Shown piece by piece: positions 1 to 9,456 of a stretch of 64,000 nucleotides of DNA. Source of the stretch: Agrobacterium vitis (lineage in GTDB: Bacteria; Pseudomonadota; Alphaproteobacteria; Rhizobiales; Rhizobiaceae); contig NZ_CP146244.1 in NCBI RefSeq assembly GCF_037039395.1, positions 124,001 through 188,000 of the forward strand. The letters run 5' to 3'. A program made the position numbers and the translations under genes. The notes under the pieces were generated by a model that ran no database searches, was not told where the DNA came from, and saw only the letters and a list, made by a program, of their open reading frames with translations. Within the stretch, counting starts at the first letter, position 1; the number at the start of each line of letters is the position of its first letter.

Positions 1-1068
1 CGACATGTCTGCCCGCACTGCCAGCACAAAACCGGCATCGCGCAGCAGGCTGCGGTCGTTGATCGTGCCGACCCGAACGCCGTGGCGGCGCTCCACCAGC
101 TCGATGGCAACAGCCGATTGCGCCAGCACCGAGGATAGCGAGGTACGCAAATCCTCGAATACGGCGCCGAACGTCGCCTTCAGGTCGTCATGGCGATAGG
201 CCGGAAAATCCGTCGCCCGCTTGCTCTCCATGGTAAATGTGGCGAGCTCACCGGCGAGCTGGATGCATTGCTCGTAAAACTGCATGGGATGCAGGCGTGT
301 GGCATTGGCCAGGGCGTGTTTCAGCAGCGGATCGGCGCGGTTGAGGATCTGCAACAGGAAGTAATCGCCGACTTCAGCGGTGCCGCGAATGGTTGGATCG
401 CCGATCCGTTCGGCAATTGCTTCCGCCCGGTGCCGGACGATGCCCAGCAATTCGGTCATCAATTCATGCAGCCTTGAGGATGCCGTGCAGTTCAGGCTGG
501 CTGGAATGAAATCCGGGTCGAGGAGAACAGCCTTGTCGGAGCGCACCTCGACCACGCGGGCAAGCCCCAGCAGTTCATAACCAGCCAGATCGTCGCCGGT
601 CTTCAACAGTTTCAGGTTCAGACGGCCGACATCGATGGGCGCCAGGAAATCGGTTTCCACATTGGCATCAGGCGCTTCATAGGGTGAAGCAACAAGCCGC
701 ACGCTGTTGACCGCCGAGGTGCCGGTCTGAGCCATGTCCGCCTTGCCGGGCTGGCGGGCGGGCAGGGCCAGATAGATCACCGCGTTCTTGACGGATTCGT
801 CCAGCTCCAGGGCGGCGGGCAGGTCGGTATCCTCTGGCGCATCAAAGGGCGTGCCATCCGGCAACATGCCACGCAGCCCCGATAGCGCAAACTGGCCGAT
901 GGCTAGGGCGCTGCGGTCGAGGCCGATCTCCAGAATGCCCCAGGGATAAGGCGTAAGGCTGCGCGCCACCGAGCGAACCAGACGCTCCGTCCAGCGGTCG
1001 GACTGCTGGAAATGTTGGACGCGAAGGAACATGCCTTCGGTCCAGGCAACCCGGTTTTCATGTCTCAT
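1..1068 (-). CDS. tssK: TssK, T6SS baseplate subunit (partial, C-terminus beyond window)
   Basis: TssK (ImpJ/VasE) is a baseplate protein that links the T6SS baseplate to the membrane complex in the cytoplasm. The frame read leftward from the ATG at 1068 is open to base 1, giving 356 residues; the family is about 445 residues, so roughly the last 90 lie outside the window. The N-terminus shows the typical family start, with RVAWTEGMFLRVQHFQQSDR near residues 6-25. The start lies inside the end of fha (11-base overlap with its stop at 1058), which fits translational coupling in the long minus-strand imp operon. Identity rests on this N-terminal motif and on the conserved gene order fha-tssK. 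Confidence 0.92.
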   Translation of the reverse strand, partial: MRHENRVAWTEGMFLRVQHFQQSDRWTERLVRSVARSLTPYPWGILEIGLDRSALAIGQFALSGLRGMLPDGTPFDAPEDTDLPAALELDESVKNAVIYLALPARQPGKADMAQTGTSAVNSVRLVASPYEAPDANVETDFLAPIDVGRLNLKLLKTGDDLAGYELLGLARVVEVRSDKAVLLDPDFIPASLNCTASSRLHELMTELLGIVRHRAEAIAERIGDPTIRGTAEVGDYFLLQILNRADPLLKHALANATRLHPMQFYEQCIQLAGELATFTMESKRATDFPAYRHDDLKATFGAVFEDLRTSLSSVLAQSAVAIELVERRHGVRVGTINDRSLLRDAGFVLAVRADMS

Positions 1069-2317
1069 TTGATGTTTCAACCCCCATTATTCTGTCGGCC
1101 TGAACCGGTGCGGCAGGCTCTTCGGCCTGTTCGCCCATGGCGGCGCGACGCATGAAATCCCTGAATGAAAGAATGCGGCCCTCGGCCTGAAACAATTGCC
1201 GATAGGCCGCCCAGTAGTCGCGCTCGGCAAGAAACGGCAGCCGCATCGGCATGTTGGCGTCCACCTTGGCCTCCAGCAGACGGGGGTCCAGCGAGCGGCC
1301 CGCCGCCTGCATCATGGTTTGCAAAATCGCAGTAAAGGCCTCCTGCTGTCCGGCAAAGGCTTCAAGCCGGGCGGCAAGATCGGTTCCGCCGCTGGGCGAC
1401 AGGTCAGGCACAGCATTACCCGGCAGGTCGAAGGCCGCGATGCTTTCAGCCAGCGCCTCCTGGGCGCGGGCGAGCGCCGCCATCATCCGCTCCGCTTGCA
1501 AATCTGAAGCCGATGGGCTCTGTCGCGTATCCGGCTCCTGATCCTCGGGATCGGCGAACACGGCGTCAAATTCGTCCTGCGGTTTTGACCGCTCCTCCTG
1601 GGAAGGGGGCAAGTCCTGTGGCGGACGGCGAACGGGTGGCGCGATGGTCACGAAGGTTTTCGGCGCGGCCAGATGTTCCATGGCGCTTCCACCGGCATCC
1701 TCATCGAACCAATTGTCCGGCAAGACGGGCTTCATGCCGTCGGTCTGCGGCGGACCGCTCCAGCCGATATCGACATGACGGGTAAAGCTCTTTTCCTTGT
1801 CCGCCCGACGGTCAGATTGTGTGGCTCCTCCAGACATGCCTCGCTCTGAGGGCCGAGGTTGCTTCCACGGTTCCTCCACCTGCCGGTCTCCCAGAAGGCC
1901 GCGAGCGGTGGTGCCATTCGGGGCGATATCGGCAAGAATCGATGAAATCGTCAGCGTCTCACTGCTAAGCGGCATGGTGGGATCGGGATCGACCGCCTCA
2001 GGCGCCGCCTCGCCGGTGATCGAAACGGTGAAGCGATAGCCGCGCACATCGATGCTGGCGCCGTGCTTGAGCCGGATCGTATCGCCTTCCAGCAGCAGTT
2101 TGCCATCGACCAATGTGCCATTGGCGCTCTGGTCGCTCAGGATATAACCGTCCCGGTCCCGGCTGATGGTGCAATGCAGTTTGGAGACGCGGCATTCATT
2201 GTCCGTCACTTGCCAATCGCAGGCAGGGGCGCGGCCAATGGTGCGGCGGCCATAGTCCAGTGTCCAGGTGGTCTGGCCTTTGGTGACTAGCTTTTCGGGG
2301 CGAAGTTCCAGCTTCAT
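1058..2317 (-). CDS. fha: Fha / TagH, T6SS FHA-domain regulator (ImpI)
   Basis: This 419-residue protein has an N-terminal forkhead-associated domain that binds phosphothreonine peptides. The signature residues are visible: G28-R29, S45 and H48, and N66-G67. A long Pro/Ser/Asp-rich linker follows. The last 100 or so residues form a helical segment rich in Met, Arg and Leu that resembles the conserved C-terminal part of TagH proteins. In A. tumefaciens, Fha recognises TssL phosphorylated by the kinase PpkA and so activates secretion; neither partner gene is in the window, and both would be expected to the left. The start overlaps the tssG stop by four bases (ATGA). No frame disruption is seen. 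Confidence 0.93.
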   Translation of the reverse strand: MKLELRPEKLVTKGQTTWTLDYGRRTIGRAPACDWQVTDNECRVSKLHCTISRDRDGYILSDQSANGTLVDGKLLLEGDTIRLKHGASIDVRGYRFTVSITGEAAPEAVDPDPTMPLSSETLTISSILADIAPNGTTARGLLGDRQVEEPWKQPRPSERGMSGGATQSDRRADKEKSFTRHVDIGWSGPPQTDGMKPVLPDNWFDEDAGGSAMEHLAAPKTFVTIAPPVRRPPQDLPPSQEERSKPQDEFDAVFADPEDQEPDTRQSPSASDLQAERMMAALARAQEALAESIAAFDLPGNAVPDLSPSGGTDLAARLEAFAGQQEAFTAILQTMMQAAGRSLDPRLLEAKVDANMPMRLPFLAERDYWAAYRQLFQAEGRILSFRDFMRRAAMGEQAEEPAAPVQADRIMGVETSNET

Positions 2318-3324
2318 GCCCGGCCTCCCTGCGGCATGGCCTGATATTCGGTGACCACGGCATCGCGGCTGTCACTGCTTGCCGGGGCCAGCCGCGCCCA
2401 GCTGTTCCAGCCAAGCCGGGCGGGCATGGTCGCAGACCCAATCTGACAAAAAGGAATGTCCTCTTTTTTCAGCACGACCTGGGCATCGATATCGAAGCCG
2501 TTGCCGATAAACAGGCGGGTGAGGGCGAAAATTTCCGCAAGACGCGGCTTGCCGGGTGACAGGCTGATATAATCGTCATAGCCAACCGGACCGATGACCA
2601 GCCTCAGTGCTCCACTCCGGTCCATGACGGATGCACCCGCCATGGCATTGACGCCAAGCCTTGGCCCTGACCCCTTGCCCATCTGGCTCAATTCGGCGGA
2701 TGGAATGGAGACCCAGCGCGGGCGGAACTGCTCAATCGCCACCGCCATGCCAGTAAATTCCTCCAGCATGGCTCGAAGACTGGCGACATTGCGGGTACGG
2801 TCGGCAAAAAAACCGGAAAACCGCAGGATTACATCTTCATTGACGCCGGCTTTTTCGACCAGTCCGGCGGTGCCGAAGCCGGTCAGGGATAGCAGCACCT
2901 TACGGAAGGTGTTTTGTTCCTTGGTGGCACTCCAGCGCAGCCGCCGCGCCAACCGGTATTTCTCGCAGGCCGCCACGAACAGTTCCGAAAACCGGATGGC
3001 AAACAGGTTGAGAAAGCTGATCAAGGCGCGGGAACGGCGGCGCTCTTCGCGCAGCAGCAATTCGTTATATTCCGGCGGCAGTGCGCCGAGTGGCCCGACC
3101 AGCGGCGCAAAAGCGGATTTGACGACATTGCCCTGCAACTTGCGGCGAAAACCGCTTACGGCAAGGGGGGCTGGCTGAATGCCGGAATGGGGACCGACCT
3201 CCAGCTCCGTTCCCGCCGACAGGTGCTGTGCCAACCGAAATGCCGTGGTCGGTTCAAAATGACCGGGGTCCTGCTCCAGCAGGCGGGCCAGCTTATCCTC
3301 ATTGGGTTTGATCTGGATATTCAT
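2314..3324 (-). CDS. tssG: TssG, T6SS baseplate subunit (ImpH/VasB)
   Basis: TssG is a cytoplasmic baseplate wedge protein that works with TssE, TssF and TssK. The 336-residue length is normal for the family. The N-terminal part carries the usual segment of helices with AFRLAQHL, and the middle has long Arg-rich helices ending in LNLFAIRFSELFVA. I chose the ATG at 3324, which has an AGGGGTGG-like ribosome site just upstream; a GTG two codons earlier (3330) is also possible. The gene begins a few bases after the tssF stop and overlaps fha by four bases, so it is clearly in the same operon. Confidence 0.93.
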   Translation of the reverse strand: MNIQIKPNEDKLARLLEQDPGHFEPTTAFRLAQHLSAGTELEVGPHSGIQPAPLAVSGFRRKLQGNVVKSAFAPLVGPLGALPPEYNELLLREERRRSRALISFLNLFAIRFSELFVAACEKYRLARRLRWSATKEQNTFRKVLLSLTGFGTAGLVEKAGVNEDVILRFSGFFADRTRNVASLRAMLEEFTGMAVAIEQFRPRWVSIPSAELSQMGKGSGPRLGVNAMAGASVMDRSGALRLVIGPVGYDDYISLSPGKPRLAEIFALTRLFIGNGFDIDAQVVLKKEDIPFCQIGSATMPARLGWNSWARLAPASSDSRDAVVTEYQAMPQGGRA

Positions 3325-3332
3325 CGCCACCC

Positions 3333-5114
3333 CTACAGCAAAGGCCGCTCGGCGGCCCGGGCGGGCCAGCGGACAATTGGCTCGGACTGGCCGCGCATGG
3401 TCAGGGTCAGCCGGGTGAAACTGTTGACCGAGGTATAGAGCCCGCAGAAATGATCAATGATGCTGCCGAAGATGAAGGCGGCTGCCCGGTCGATCATAGC
3501 CGGGTCAAATTCGATAGTGACATCCGTGCCTGGCACCATGGCGGGGCCAAGCCGGGCGAGTGCGTGCTTGGCCTCGACACGGCTGATGGCCTCAACGAGC
3601 TGACGCGTTTCCGGTGCATCGCGCAGCGCATAGAGCGATAGAATATCCTTTAGCGCCGAACCGTCATTGTCGAACAGCGACAGATGGTTGAGCAGAAGAT
3701 GGGAGACCAGCCGCCACTGGCGCGCCAGCTTTTCATGGATACGAATGGCGGGCGTTGGCGGTAAAAGCGCCTTAATCTCGGCCACGCTTTCACTGCGCTT
3801 GACCAATTGGAGGTGTGGATGGCCGCCACCGAAAGGCAATTGGCTGGCCAGATCACGATTCAGGCACAGGGTTTCGACGCTGGCCGTCAGCCCGGTCGGC
3901 TCAAGCGGGCCGCGATTGCGATCAACGAAGGCGATCTGGGTGTCCGATGATCCGTCATCCTCATCGAACCGGCGAACCGCCTGCCAGAACACACTGCTAT
4001 TGGCGCCACGCTGGCTGCTTCCGAAAAACGGTCGGGCATCCTGTTCTTCGCCGGAAGGCGCCGAAAGCCGGACCTGTTCGACCATGTAGATTTCCCGGGT
4101 GGTTTGGCGGCGGCTGTCGGGCAGCAGCGAATATTCCGTGCGGCTGCCATCCAGTGTCAGCGGTTCCGAGCTTTGTCGGAACAAATTGATAACCGGGGTG
4201 GCATTGAGGGCGATGTCGCTGGCGGAAATCATCCGCTCCAGACGGGCGTCGCTGCTGTCCAGATAGATGTAAAGCTCGACATCATCGCCCTGCCAGCGAT
4301 CCATGCCGGATACTTCCAGGAACAGGAATTTCTGCGGCAAGGTGAAAAATTCGGTCAGCAGCCGGTATCCGGCAAAACTGCCCGGTGCCGTTGGAAGCAT
4401 CGCCTGCTCCGGCGCAAACCCCAGCGGGCGCAGATTTTCCGCTGGCAAAAAGACCGCGTTGCGATCCTCCGAATGGCGTGCCAGTGCCATGCCGATGCAG
4501 TGATTGGCCAGAAGCTCGAACAGGGCGGCGGCCTGCGCCCATGCGGACGCAATGAAAAAAGTAAGGCGCTTGACGCCAAGCCCGGCCATGCTGTCCTGCT
4601 TGGGTGCGGTGGAGCGCAGGGACAGACGCAACACGCCAGCCGCACCTGCAAAGGGTGCCGCTGGCGCATCGAGCGGCAAGCCGGTCAGGCTGGCAGCGTT
4701 GACCGTCATCGGGACAATTTCCACATCCTGCGTGGTGCGAAACTGGCATGGATCGCCGCCGACCGGCTCGGTGACGATGTCGGTATGGCGTGGCAGCAAT
4801 TGCATGCCGGCCAGCGTTGCGCCGGGCGCAAATTGCACGATGCTCATCGGGGGCACCGGTGCCAGATAATGCGGATAGAGGGTTTCCAGCAGGCTGTCGG
4901 TCAGTTCCGGAAACTCATCGTCCAGTTTCTGGCGAACCCGGGCGGCGGAATAGGCGAAACTCTGAATAATCCGCTCCACATGCGGATCGTCGGCCACATC
5001 ACCCGACAGACGCAACCGCCCGGCAATTTTCGGGAAGGCGCGGGCGAATTTTTCCGCGCGCCTGCGCAGCGCGAACAATTCGTCATTATAGCGTTCCAGA
5101 AAGGTCTCAGCCAT
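3333..5114 (-). CDS. tssF: TssF, T6SS baseplate subunit (ImpG/VasA)
   Basis: TssF is the largest baseplate wedge component, and two copies pair with TssG. The 593-residue protein starts MAETFLERYNDELFALRRRA, a characteristic TssF N-terminus, and keeps the block LTDSLLETLYPHYLAPVPPM near residues 60-80. The open frame extends another 100 codons upstream, but that part is only the antisense-type reading of tssE, so I set the start at the ATG at 5114, eight bases inside the end of tssE. The C-terminus ends two bases before the alternative GTG start of tssG. Length and motifs agree with a complete gene. Confidence 0.94.
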   Translation of the reverse strand: MAETFLERYNDELFALRRRAEKFARAFPKIAGRLRLSGDVADDPHVERIIQSFAYSAARVRQKLDDEFPELTDSLLETLYPHYLAPVPPMSIVQFAPGATLAGMQLLPRHTDIVTEPVGGDPCQFRTTQDVEIVPMTVNAASLTGLPLDAPAAPFAGAAGVLRLSLRSTAPKQDSMAGLGVKRLTFFIASAWAQAAALFELLANHCIGMALARHSEDRNAVFLPAENLRPLGFAPEQAMLPTAPGSFAGYRLLTEFFTLPQKFLFLEVSGMDRWQGDDVELYIYLDSSDARLERMISASDIALNATPVINLFRQSSEPLTLDGSRTEYSLLPDSRRQTTREIYMVEQVRLSAPSGEEQDARPFFGSSQRGANSSVFWQAVRRFDEDDGSSDTQIAFVDRNRGPLEPTGLTASVETLCLNRDLASQLPFGGGHPHLQLVKRSESVAEIKALLPPTPAIRIHEKLARQWRLVSHLLLNHLSLFDNDGSALKDILSLYALRDAPETRQLVEAISRVEAKHALARLGPAMVPGTDVTIEFDPAMIDRAAAFIFGSIIDHFCGLYTSVNSFTRLTLTMRGQSEPIVRWPARAAERPLL

Positions 5115-5616
5115 TCGACGCCTCGATGCGGAAAGCCTGGGTGGAGGGGTCAATGCGGGATTCGAAACTGACCGGCGGCATCCCGTCATAAAGACGGAAC
5201 GCACCGTTGATGCGCATCCGCAAGGCACGGTCGCCCTCTGTATTGCCTTTGAGGATCGTGACCTTGACGTCGGCGAGGCGGGTCTCAAACAGCGCAATGC
5301 GCCGTTCCACCAGTCTTGCCAGCCGAAGTTTGGATTCGTCGGTGGAAAGATTGGCCGAAAGAATACCATCGACGCCGTATGAGACCAGCGCGTCCTGCAA
5401 TTCGCCAAGGCCATCCGGCGGCGCTTGCGGGCAGCGGCGGGTGTTCAACAGCGCTTCCAGGTCGCGGCGGATCACTTCGCGCATCTCCCGCACCTGTTCA
5501 CTGACGCTGGTTTGCGGATCACTGTCCATGTCCGGCGTATCGTCCAGCAATCGGTCAAGCACGGATCGGTTCAATACCCGTTCAGAGGCACGAAACCGCT
5601 GTAATGGATCAACCAT
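5107..5616 (-). CDS. tssE: TssE, gp25-like T6SS baseplate protein (ImpF)
   Basis: TssE is a homologue of phage T4 gp25, a baseplate wedge protein at the sheath base that starts sheath polymerisation. The 169-residue protein starts MVDPLQRFRASERVLNRSVLDRL. It carries the gp25-type features: EVIRRDLEALLNTRR around residues 43-60, and a C-terminal strand region with a run of hydrophobic residues before RMRINGAFRL. The open frame continues upstream, but the ATG at 5616 gives the expected length and overlaps the tagJ stop by eight bases. The gene also overlaps tssF by eight bases. Confidence 0.92.
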   Translation of the reverse strand: MVDPLQRFRASERVLNRSVLDRLLDDTPDMDSDPQTSVSEQVREMREVIRRDLEALLNTRRCPQAPPDGLGELQDALVSYGVDGILSANLSTDESKLRLARLVERRIALFETRLADVKVTILKGNTEGDRALRMRINGAFRLYDGMPPVSFESRIDPSTQAFRIEASNG

Positions 5617-6436
5617 GGGCAGCCTGCCTTTCGCCGGCCGCATCCGATTGCAAGCTTTCAAGATCATGGAACGACACCAGTTCGTCGCCCGCCAGCAGGC
5701 ATCGCTGGCCAAGACCGGTGACGATCCCGTCCACCGCGTCCACCCACTCGGTCTGATGGCCGAGTTGCAGGGCAGGGCTGGAATCGGCACCGTAATAAAT
5801 GGCCGGGAGAAGCACGCTGGCCTCGGCGCCGCTTTCCAGGGTCAGTTCCGCCGGGCGGAAGGCTGTGTCCCGGGGGCGGCGGATCGGTTGCGGGGTAACC
5901 GCAGCGATCCTTGAAAAATCCACCCAGAGATAGGCGCCGCCGGTGGTCAGCACTTCAAGCGCATGGGGGATACGGTCGTCGAGATCGCGGATATCGGCAA
6001 CGGAGGCGCCATTCCACAGCATCGGCACAGTGCCCCGCCTCTCTTCCAGTTCGGCAAGCAGCGCCACGGCATCGCTTGCCGTTCCTTCCTTCAGGGCCAG
6101 GTTGAGCTTTAACGCAATCTGGTCGCTGGCGGTGGGGCCACCAGGGAAATCCGGCAGGGCACCGGTTTCAAACCAGGCTTTGCGGGCTGCCATCCCGCGG
6201 ATCTGCTGGCGCAGCAGTGAAAAGCCGACGGCATCCTGCGGCTGGAAGCGGACGGCCAGTTCGCATTGGCTATCGGCCTTTTCATAATCGCCAGCCAGAA
6301 TCAGCAGGTCGATATAGAGATGGCGCAGGTCATGGTCGCTGGCCGCCGTTTTCAATTCGGCTTTGACGGCATCCATGGCCTGGGCAAGATCTGCATCATC
6401 GAGCAGGCTGGCAATGCGGCGGGAAGCGGTACTCAT
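5609..6436 (-). CDS. tagJ: TagJ, T6SS accessory protein (ImpE)
   Basis: TagJ (ImpE/SciE) is an accessory protein that in some systems binds the N-terminal helix of TssB and is thought to modulate sheath recycling; it is not present in every T6SS. The 275-residue product has an N-terminal helical repeat region resembling TPRs (about residues 5-85, with LIDDAD-like and LILAGDYEKAD segments). A C-terminal domain with FSRIAAVTPQPIRRPRDTAF follows, a segment typical of ImpE. The start overlaps the second tssC stop by four bases. TagJ beside the TssC paralogues matches the imp operon of A. tumefaciens. Confidence 0.9.
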   Translation of the reverse strand: MSTASRRIASLLDDADLAQAMDAVKAELKTAASDHDLRHLYIDLLILAGDYEKADSQCELAVRFQPQDAVGFSLLRQQIRGMAARKAWFETGALPDFPGGPTASDQIALKLNLALKEGTASDAVALLAELEERRGTVPMLWNGASVADIRDLDDRIPHALEVLTTGGAYLWVDFSRIAAVTPQPIRRPRDTAFRPAELTLESGAEASVLLPAIYYGADSSPALQLGHQTEWVDAVDGIVTGLGQRCLLAGDELVSFHDLESLQSDAAGERQAAHG

Positions 6437-7818
6437 GCAACTATCCTTTTCGGTTCCGTCTGCCCGGCGCTAGCGCCCATCGCGGCAGCGCCCGAGGTTT
6501 CGGCGACAAGATGAAAACTGGTGGAGATATCATCGAGCTGGAAATGCGGCTGCAATCTGACCGTGCAGGAAAATGCGCCGGGTTTTCCAGGAATTTCCGT
6601 CACGCGAATGCCCGCTGAACGCAGTGGATAACGGCTTCTAAGCGATACATCCGCATCGTCATTGCCCAGCGTGTAGCCGGACAACCAGTCTTCCAGCCGC
6701 CGCTGAATGACATTGGCGGTGCTGAGCTGGCCAATATTGTCGCGCATGATCACCTTCAGATAATGCGAGAAGCGTGACGCGCAGAGCACATATTGCAGCA
6801 TGGCTGCCAGCCGGGCGTTTTGCCGGGCGGTTTCGCTGGAATAATGGCCGGGGGCGTGTAGTGACTGGTTGGCGTTGAAAATGGCGGATGATGAAAGATA
6901 GGTCGTGGCAACGGGGACGATGCCGAGATCGGATAGCTGCAATTCCTGGGAACGTGTCAGCTTGACCTCGACGGGGGGCTGGGCGGACAGGCCCTCGCTT
7001 TCCATGCCGCTATCGAGGCCGGGCAATTGCCAGGGTGCCAGCATGCCGCCATCGATCTCGTCCTGGGTCACGCCGCGCATGTCGGCAAACCAGCCGGAAT
7101 CGATAAAGGTGCGCAGAATAATCGCCGCAAAGGCGAAGGCGCCGTTACCCCAGAGCAAAGTCTCCCCGGTTTCGGCGAGATGTTCACGAAACGGAAAACC
7201 GTCATTGCGCTTGCGCCAGAATGGCTTGTGGGGTGGACGCATCAGCACGCGCGGTGCAACCAGGCCCAGGAACCGGGTATCATCACTGCCGCGCAAGCTG
7301 TTCCAGCGCAGCCGCGTCTTGTCCTGCTGCAACCAGGAAAAATCAGAGACCCGGTTCAGTTCGCGGAAGGTTTCAAGCCCGATGGCCTGCGGCGATGCAC
7401 CGGCTATGAACGGACAAAAGGCTGCTGCTGCTACCGTTGAAAGGCGCGCAAGTGTACTGACGGTATCGGCGCCGTCGATGGCGGCGGGAGAGAGATCATA
7501 ATCGCCGACCAGAAGCCCGAATGGCTCGCCGCCGGGCATGCCGAATTCGCGGTTATAGACCAGTTCGAACAGGTGACTCTGGTCGAAATCGGTGGCGCGT
7601 TCCATGCTGCGTGCCAATTCTTTCCAGCTGGCGCTGATCAGCTTGATCTTTACCTCGGCGCTGCGCCCGGCTTCGCGGACCAGCAAGTCAAGGCCAAGCC
7701 ACCGCGCTTCCATCGCCTGGAAGTCGGGATGATGTAGAATTGCATTCACCTGCCGGTTCAAAACCGCGTCGATTTCCGCGATCAACCGATCCGCCAGCAT
7801 CCGTGACGATGTCCTCAC
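6433..7818 (-). CDS. tssC2: TssC paralogue 2 (TssC40/ImpD-like sheath protein)
   Basis: This is a second, shorter TssC-family protein of 461 residues, the counterpart of ImpD/TssC40 in A. tumefaciens. It shares with its upstream neighbour the family blocks WLGLDLLVREA, GMPGGEPFGLLVGDYDLS and RSRYPLRSAGIRVTEIPGKPG. TssC forms the contractile sheath with TssB; published A. tumefaciens work found the main TssC41 essential and TssC40 dispensable, and the same may hold here. The start is a GTG at 7818 preceded by a strong GGGGGG run; the next ATG is six codons inside. The gene is 84 bases downstream of the first tssC and overlaps tagJ by four bases. Confidence 0.9.
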   Translation of the reverse strand: MRTSSRMLADRLIAEIDAVLNRQVNAILHHPDFQAMEARWLGLDLLVREAGRSAEVKIKLISASWKELARSMERATDFDQSHLFELVYNREFGMPGGEPFGLLVGDYDLSPAAIDGADTVSTLARLSTVAAAAFCPFIAGASPQAIGLETFRELNRVSDFSWLQQDKTRLRWNSLRGSDDTRFLGLVAPRVLMRPPHKPFWRKRNDGFPFREHLAETGETLLWGNGAFAFAAIILRTFIDSGWFADMRGVTQDEIDGGMLAPWQLPGLDSGMESEGLSAQPPVEVKLTRSQELQLSDLGIVPVATTYLSSSAIFNANQSLHAPGHYSSETARQNARLAAMLQYVLCASRFSHYLKVIMRDNIGQLSTANVIQRRLEDWLSGYTLGNDDADVSLRSRYPLRSAGIRVTEIPGKPGAFSCTVRLQPHFQLDDISTSFHLVAETSGAAAMGASAGQTEPKRIVA

Positions 7819-7902
7819 AATACCCCCCGGTGGACGCGCATGCCTGATGACGTTGACGATAGAGGTCTGCGCGAAACATCCGCGCAGACCTTTGCTGATG
7901 GA

Positions 7903-9384
7903 TCAGTTTTTCGATGGAATACGGGCAACCATGCGCAGCGAAGTCGTCAGTTCTTCCATCTGCAACCATGGACGCAGCCAGGCGACCGCATTGTAGGAGC
8001 CCGGTTTGCCGGGGATTTCCTGGACTGTCACCTTGGCATCGCGCAGCGGATATTTTGCGCGCGAATCTTCGCCTGCATCGTCATTGGCATTGACGTAATT
8101 GGAGATCCAGCGGTTGAGCCAGACCTCGCAATCGTCTGCTTCCATGAAGGAGCCGATCTTGTCGCGTCCCATGACCTTCAGATAATGGGCGAACCGTGAG
8201 GTCGCCATCATATAGGGCAGGCGGGCGGACACGGCGGCATTGGCCGTCGCCTCGGGCTTGTCGTAGAGCTTCGGCTTATGGGCGGTCTGCGCACCGAAGA
8301 ACACGGCGTAATCGGTGTTCTTGTAGTGGCAGAGCGGCAGGAAGCCGAGCTTGCCCAGTTCGGCATCGCGACGGTCGGTAATGCCGACTTCGGTCGGGCA
8401 TTTCAGGTCGAGATCGCCATCATCGCTGGAGAACACATGCATGGGCAGGTTTTCCACCTTGCCGCCGTTTTCTGCGCCCCGGATGGCGGTGCACCAGCCG
8501 TTCTTCGCAAACGCTTCGGTGAGGCGCGTCCCCATCACATAGGCGGCATTCATCCAGCAATAGCTGTCGTGATGCAGCTCTCCGCTGGTCTCGCCCAGGG
8601 TCTCATCAAAACCGAACTCGTCGATCTGGCTGGTTTTCGGGCTATAGGGCATGCGCGCCAATACCCGTGGAAGGGCCAGCGTGACGAAGCGCGAGTCGTC
8701 GCTTTCGCGGAAGCTGCGCCATTTGGCATATTCCACCGTCTCGAAGATTTTTTCGAGATCGCGGGGCCGCGACAATTCCCGGAAATCGTCAAAGCCGAAC
8801 ATCCGTGGGCTAGCCGCCGAAATGAACGGCGCGAAGGCTGCGGCGGCAATCGAGGAGACGCCCTGAAGCAATTGGACGTCCTCGAAGGAATTATCGAATT
8901 CGAAATCGCCGACGACAGCACCCATCGGTTCACCACCGGGCGTGCCGAATTCGTCTTCGTAAATCGACTTGAACAGCCGCGACTGATCGAATTCGACTGC
9001 TTTGGCCAAGTCTTTCGACAGTTCGCGCTTGGAGGCGTTCAGCACCCGGATTTTCAGGTTGACGCTGGTTTCAGAATTCTTGACCAGATAATTCAGCCCC
9101 CGCCAGCTGCCTTCCAGCTTGGTAAATTCCGGCGATTGCATGATGGCGGCGAGCTGGGTGGAGATCACCTTGTCCAGCTCAGCAATGGCATTGTTCAAGG
9201 TAACCGTCAGGTTGCGGTCGTATTTGACCGTACCTTTCAGCGCCTGATCCGTCAGGGTGCTCAAGAGGTTGCGGGCGCGGTCCGGCTCCGTCTGACGGGT
9301 GGCGGCAACGACCTTCGACAACAGCCCCTGTTCTTCGGTGGCGGCGGTCGTTTCATTCGACTTCAAAACGCTTTCGGCGCTCAT
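7903..9384 (-). CDS. tssC: TssC, T6SS contractile sheath large subunit (ImpC)
   Basis: TssC (VipB) polymerises with TssB around the Hcp tube and contracts to fire the device; ClpV then disassembles it. The 493-residue protein has the complete family pattern: FTKLEGSWRGLNYLVKNSET near residue 90, GTPGGEPMGAVVGDFEF near residue 150, and the C-terminal SRAKYPLRDAKVTVQEIPGK block, ending in LVARIPSKN. The ATG at 9384 is preceded by an AAAGGA ribosome site. The gene follows tssB by 72 bases. A complete, typical gene with no visible lesions. Confidence 0.96.
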   Translation of the reverse strand: MSAESVLKSNETTAATEEQGLLSKVVAATRQTEPDRARNLLSTLTDQALKGTVKYDRNLTVTLNNAIAELDKVISTQLAAIMQSPEFTKLEGSWRGLNYLVKNSETSVNLKIRVLNASKRELSKDLAKAVEFDQSRLFKSIYEDEFGTPGGEPMGAVVGDFEFDNSFEDVQLLQGVSSIAAAAFAPFISAASPRMFGFDDFRELSRPRDLEKIFETVEYAKWRSFRESDDSRFVTLALPRVLARMPYSPKTSQIDEFGFDETLGETSGELHHDSYCWMNAAYVMGTRLTEAFAKNGWCTAIRGAENGGKVENLPMHVFSSDDGDLDLKCPTEVGITDRRDAELGKLGFLPLCHYKNTDYAVFFGAQTAHKPKLYDKPEATANAAVSARLPYMMATSRFAHYLKVMGRDKIGSFMEADDCEVWLNRWISNYVNANDDAGEDSRAKYPLRDAKVTVQEIPGKPGSYNAVAWLRPWLQMEELTTSLRMVARIPSKN

Positions 9385-9456
9385 CTCTTCAATCCTTTCA
9401 AAGCGGCGTCACACAAGGGCCGCCAGTCAAAGAGTTTTCGGTTGGACCGGCTGGTG

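Noticed and set aside
4104..5171. Plus-strand frame of 355 codons opposite tssF
   Set aside because: TssF motifs run through the whole minus-strand frame, so the opposite frame is a by-product.
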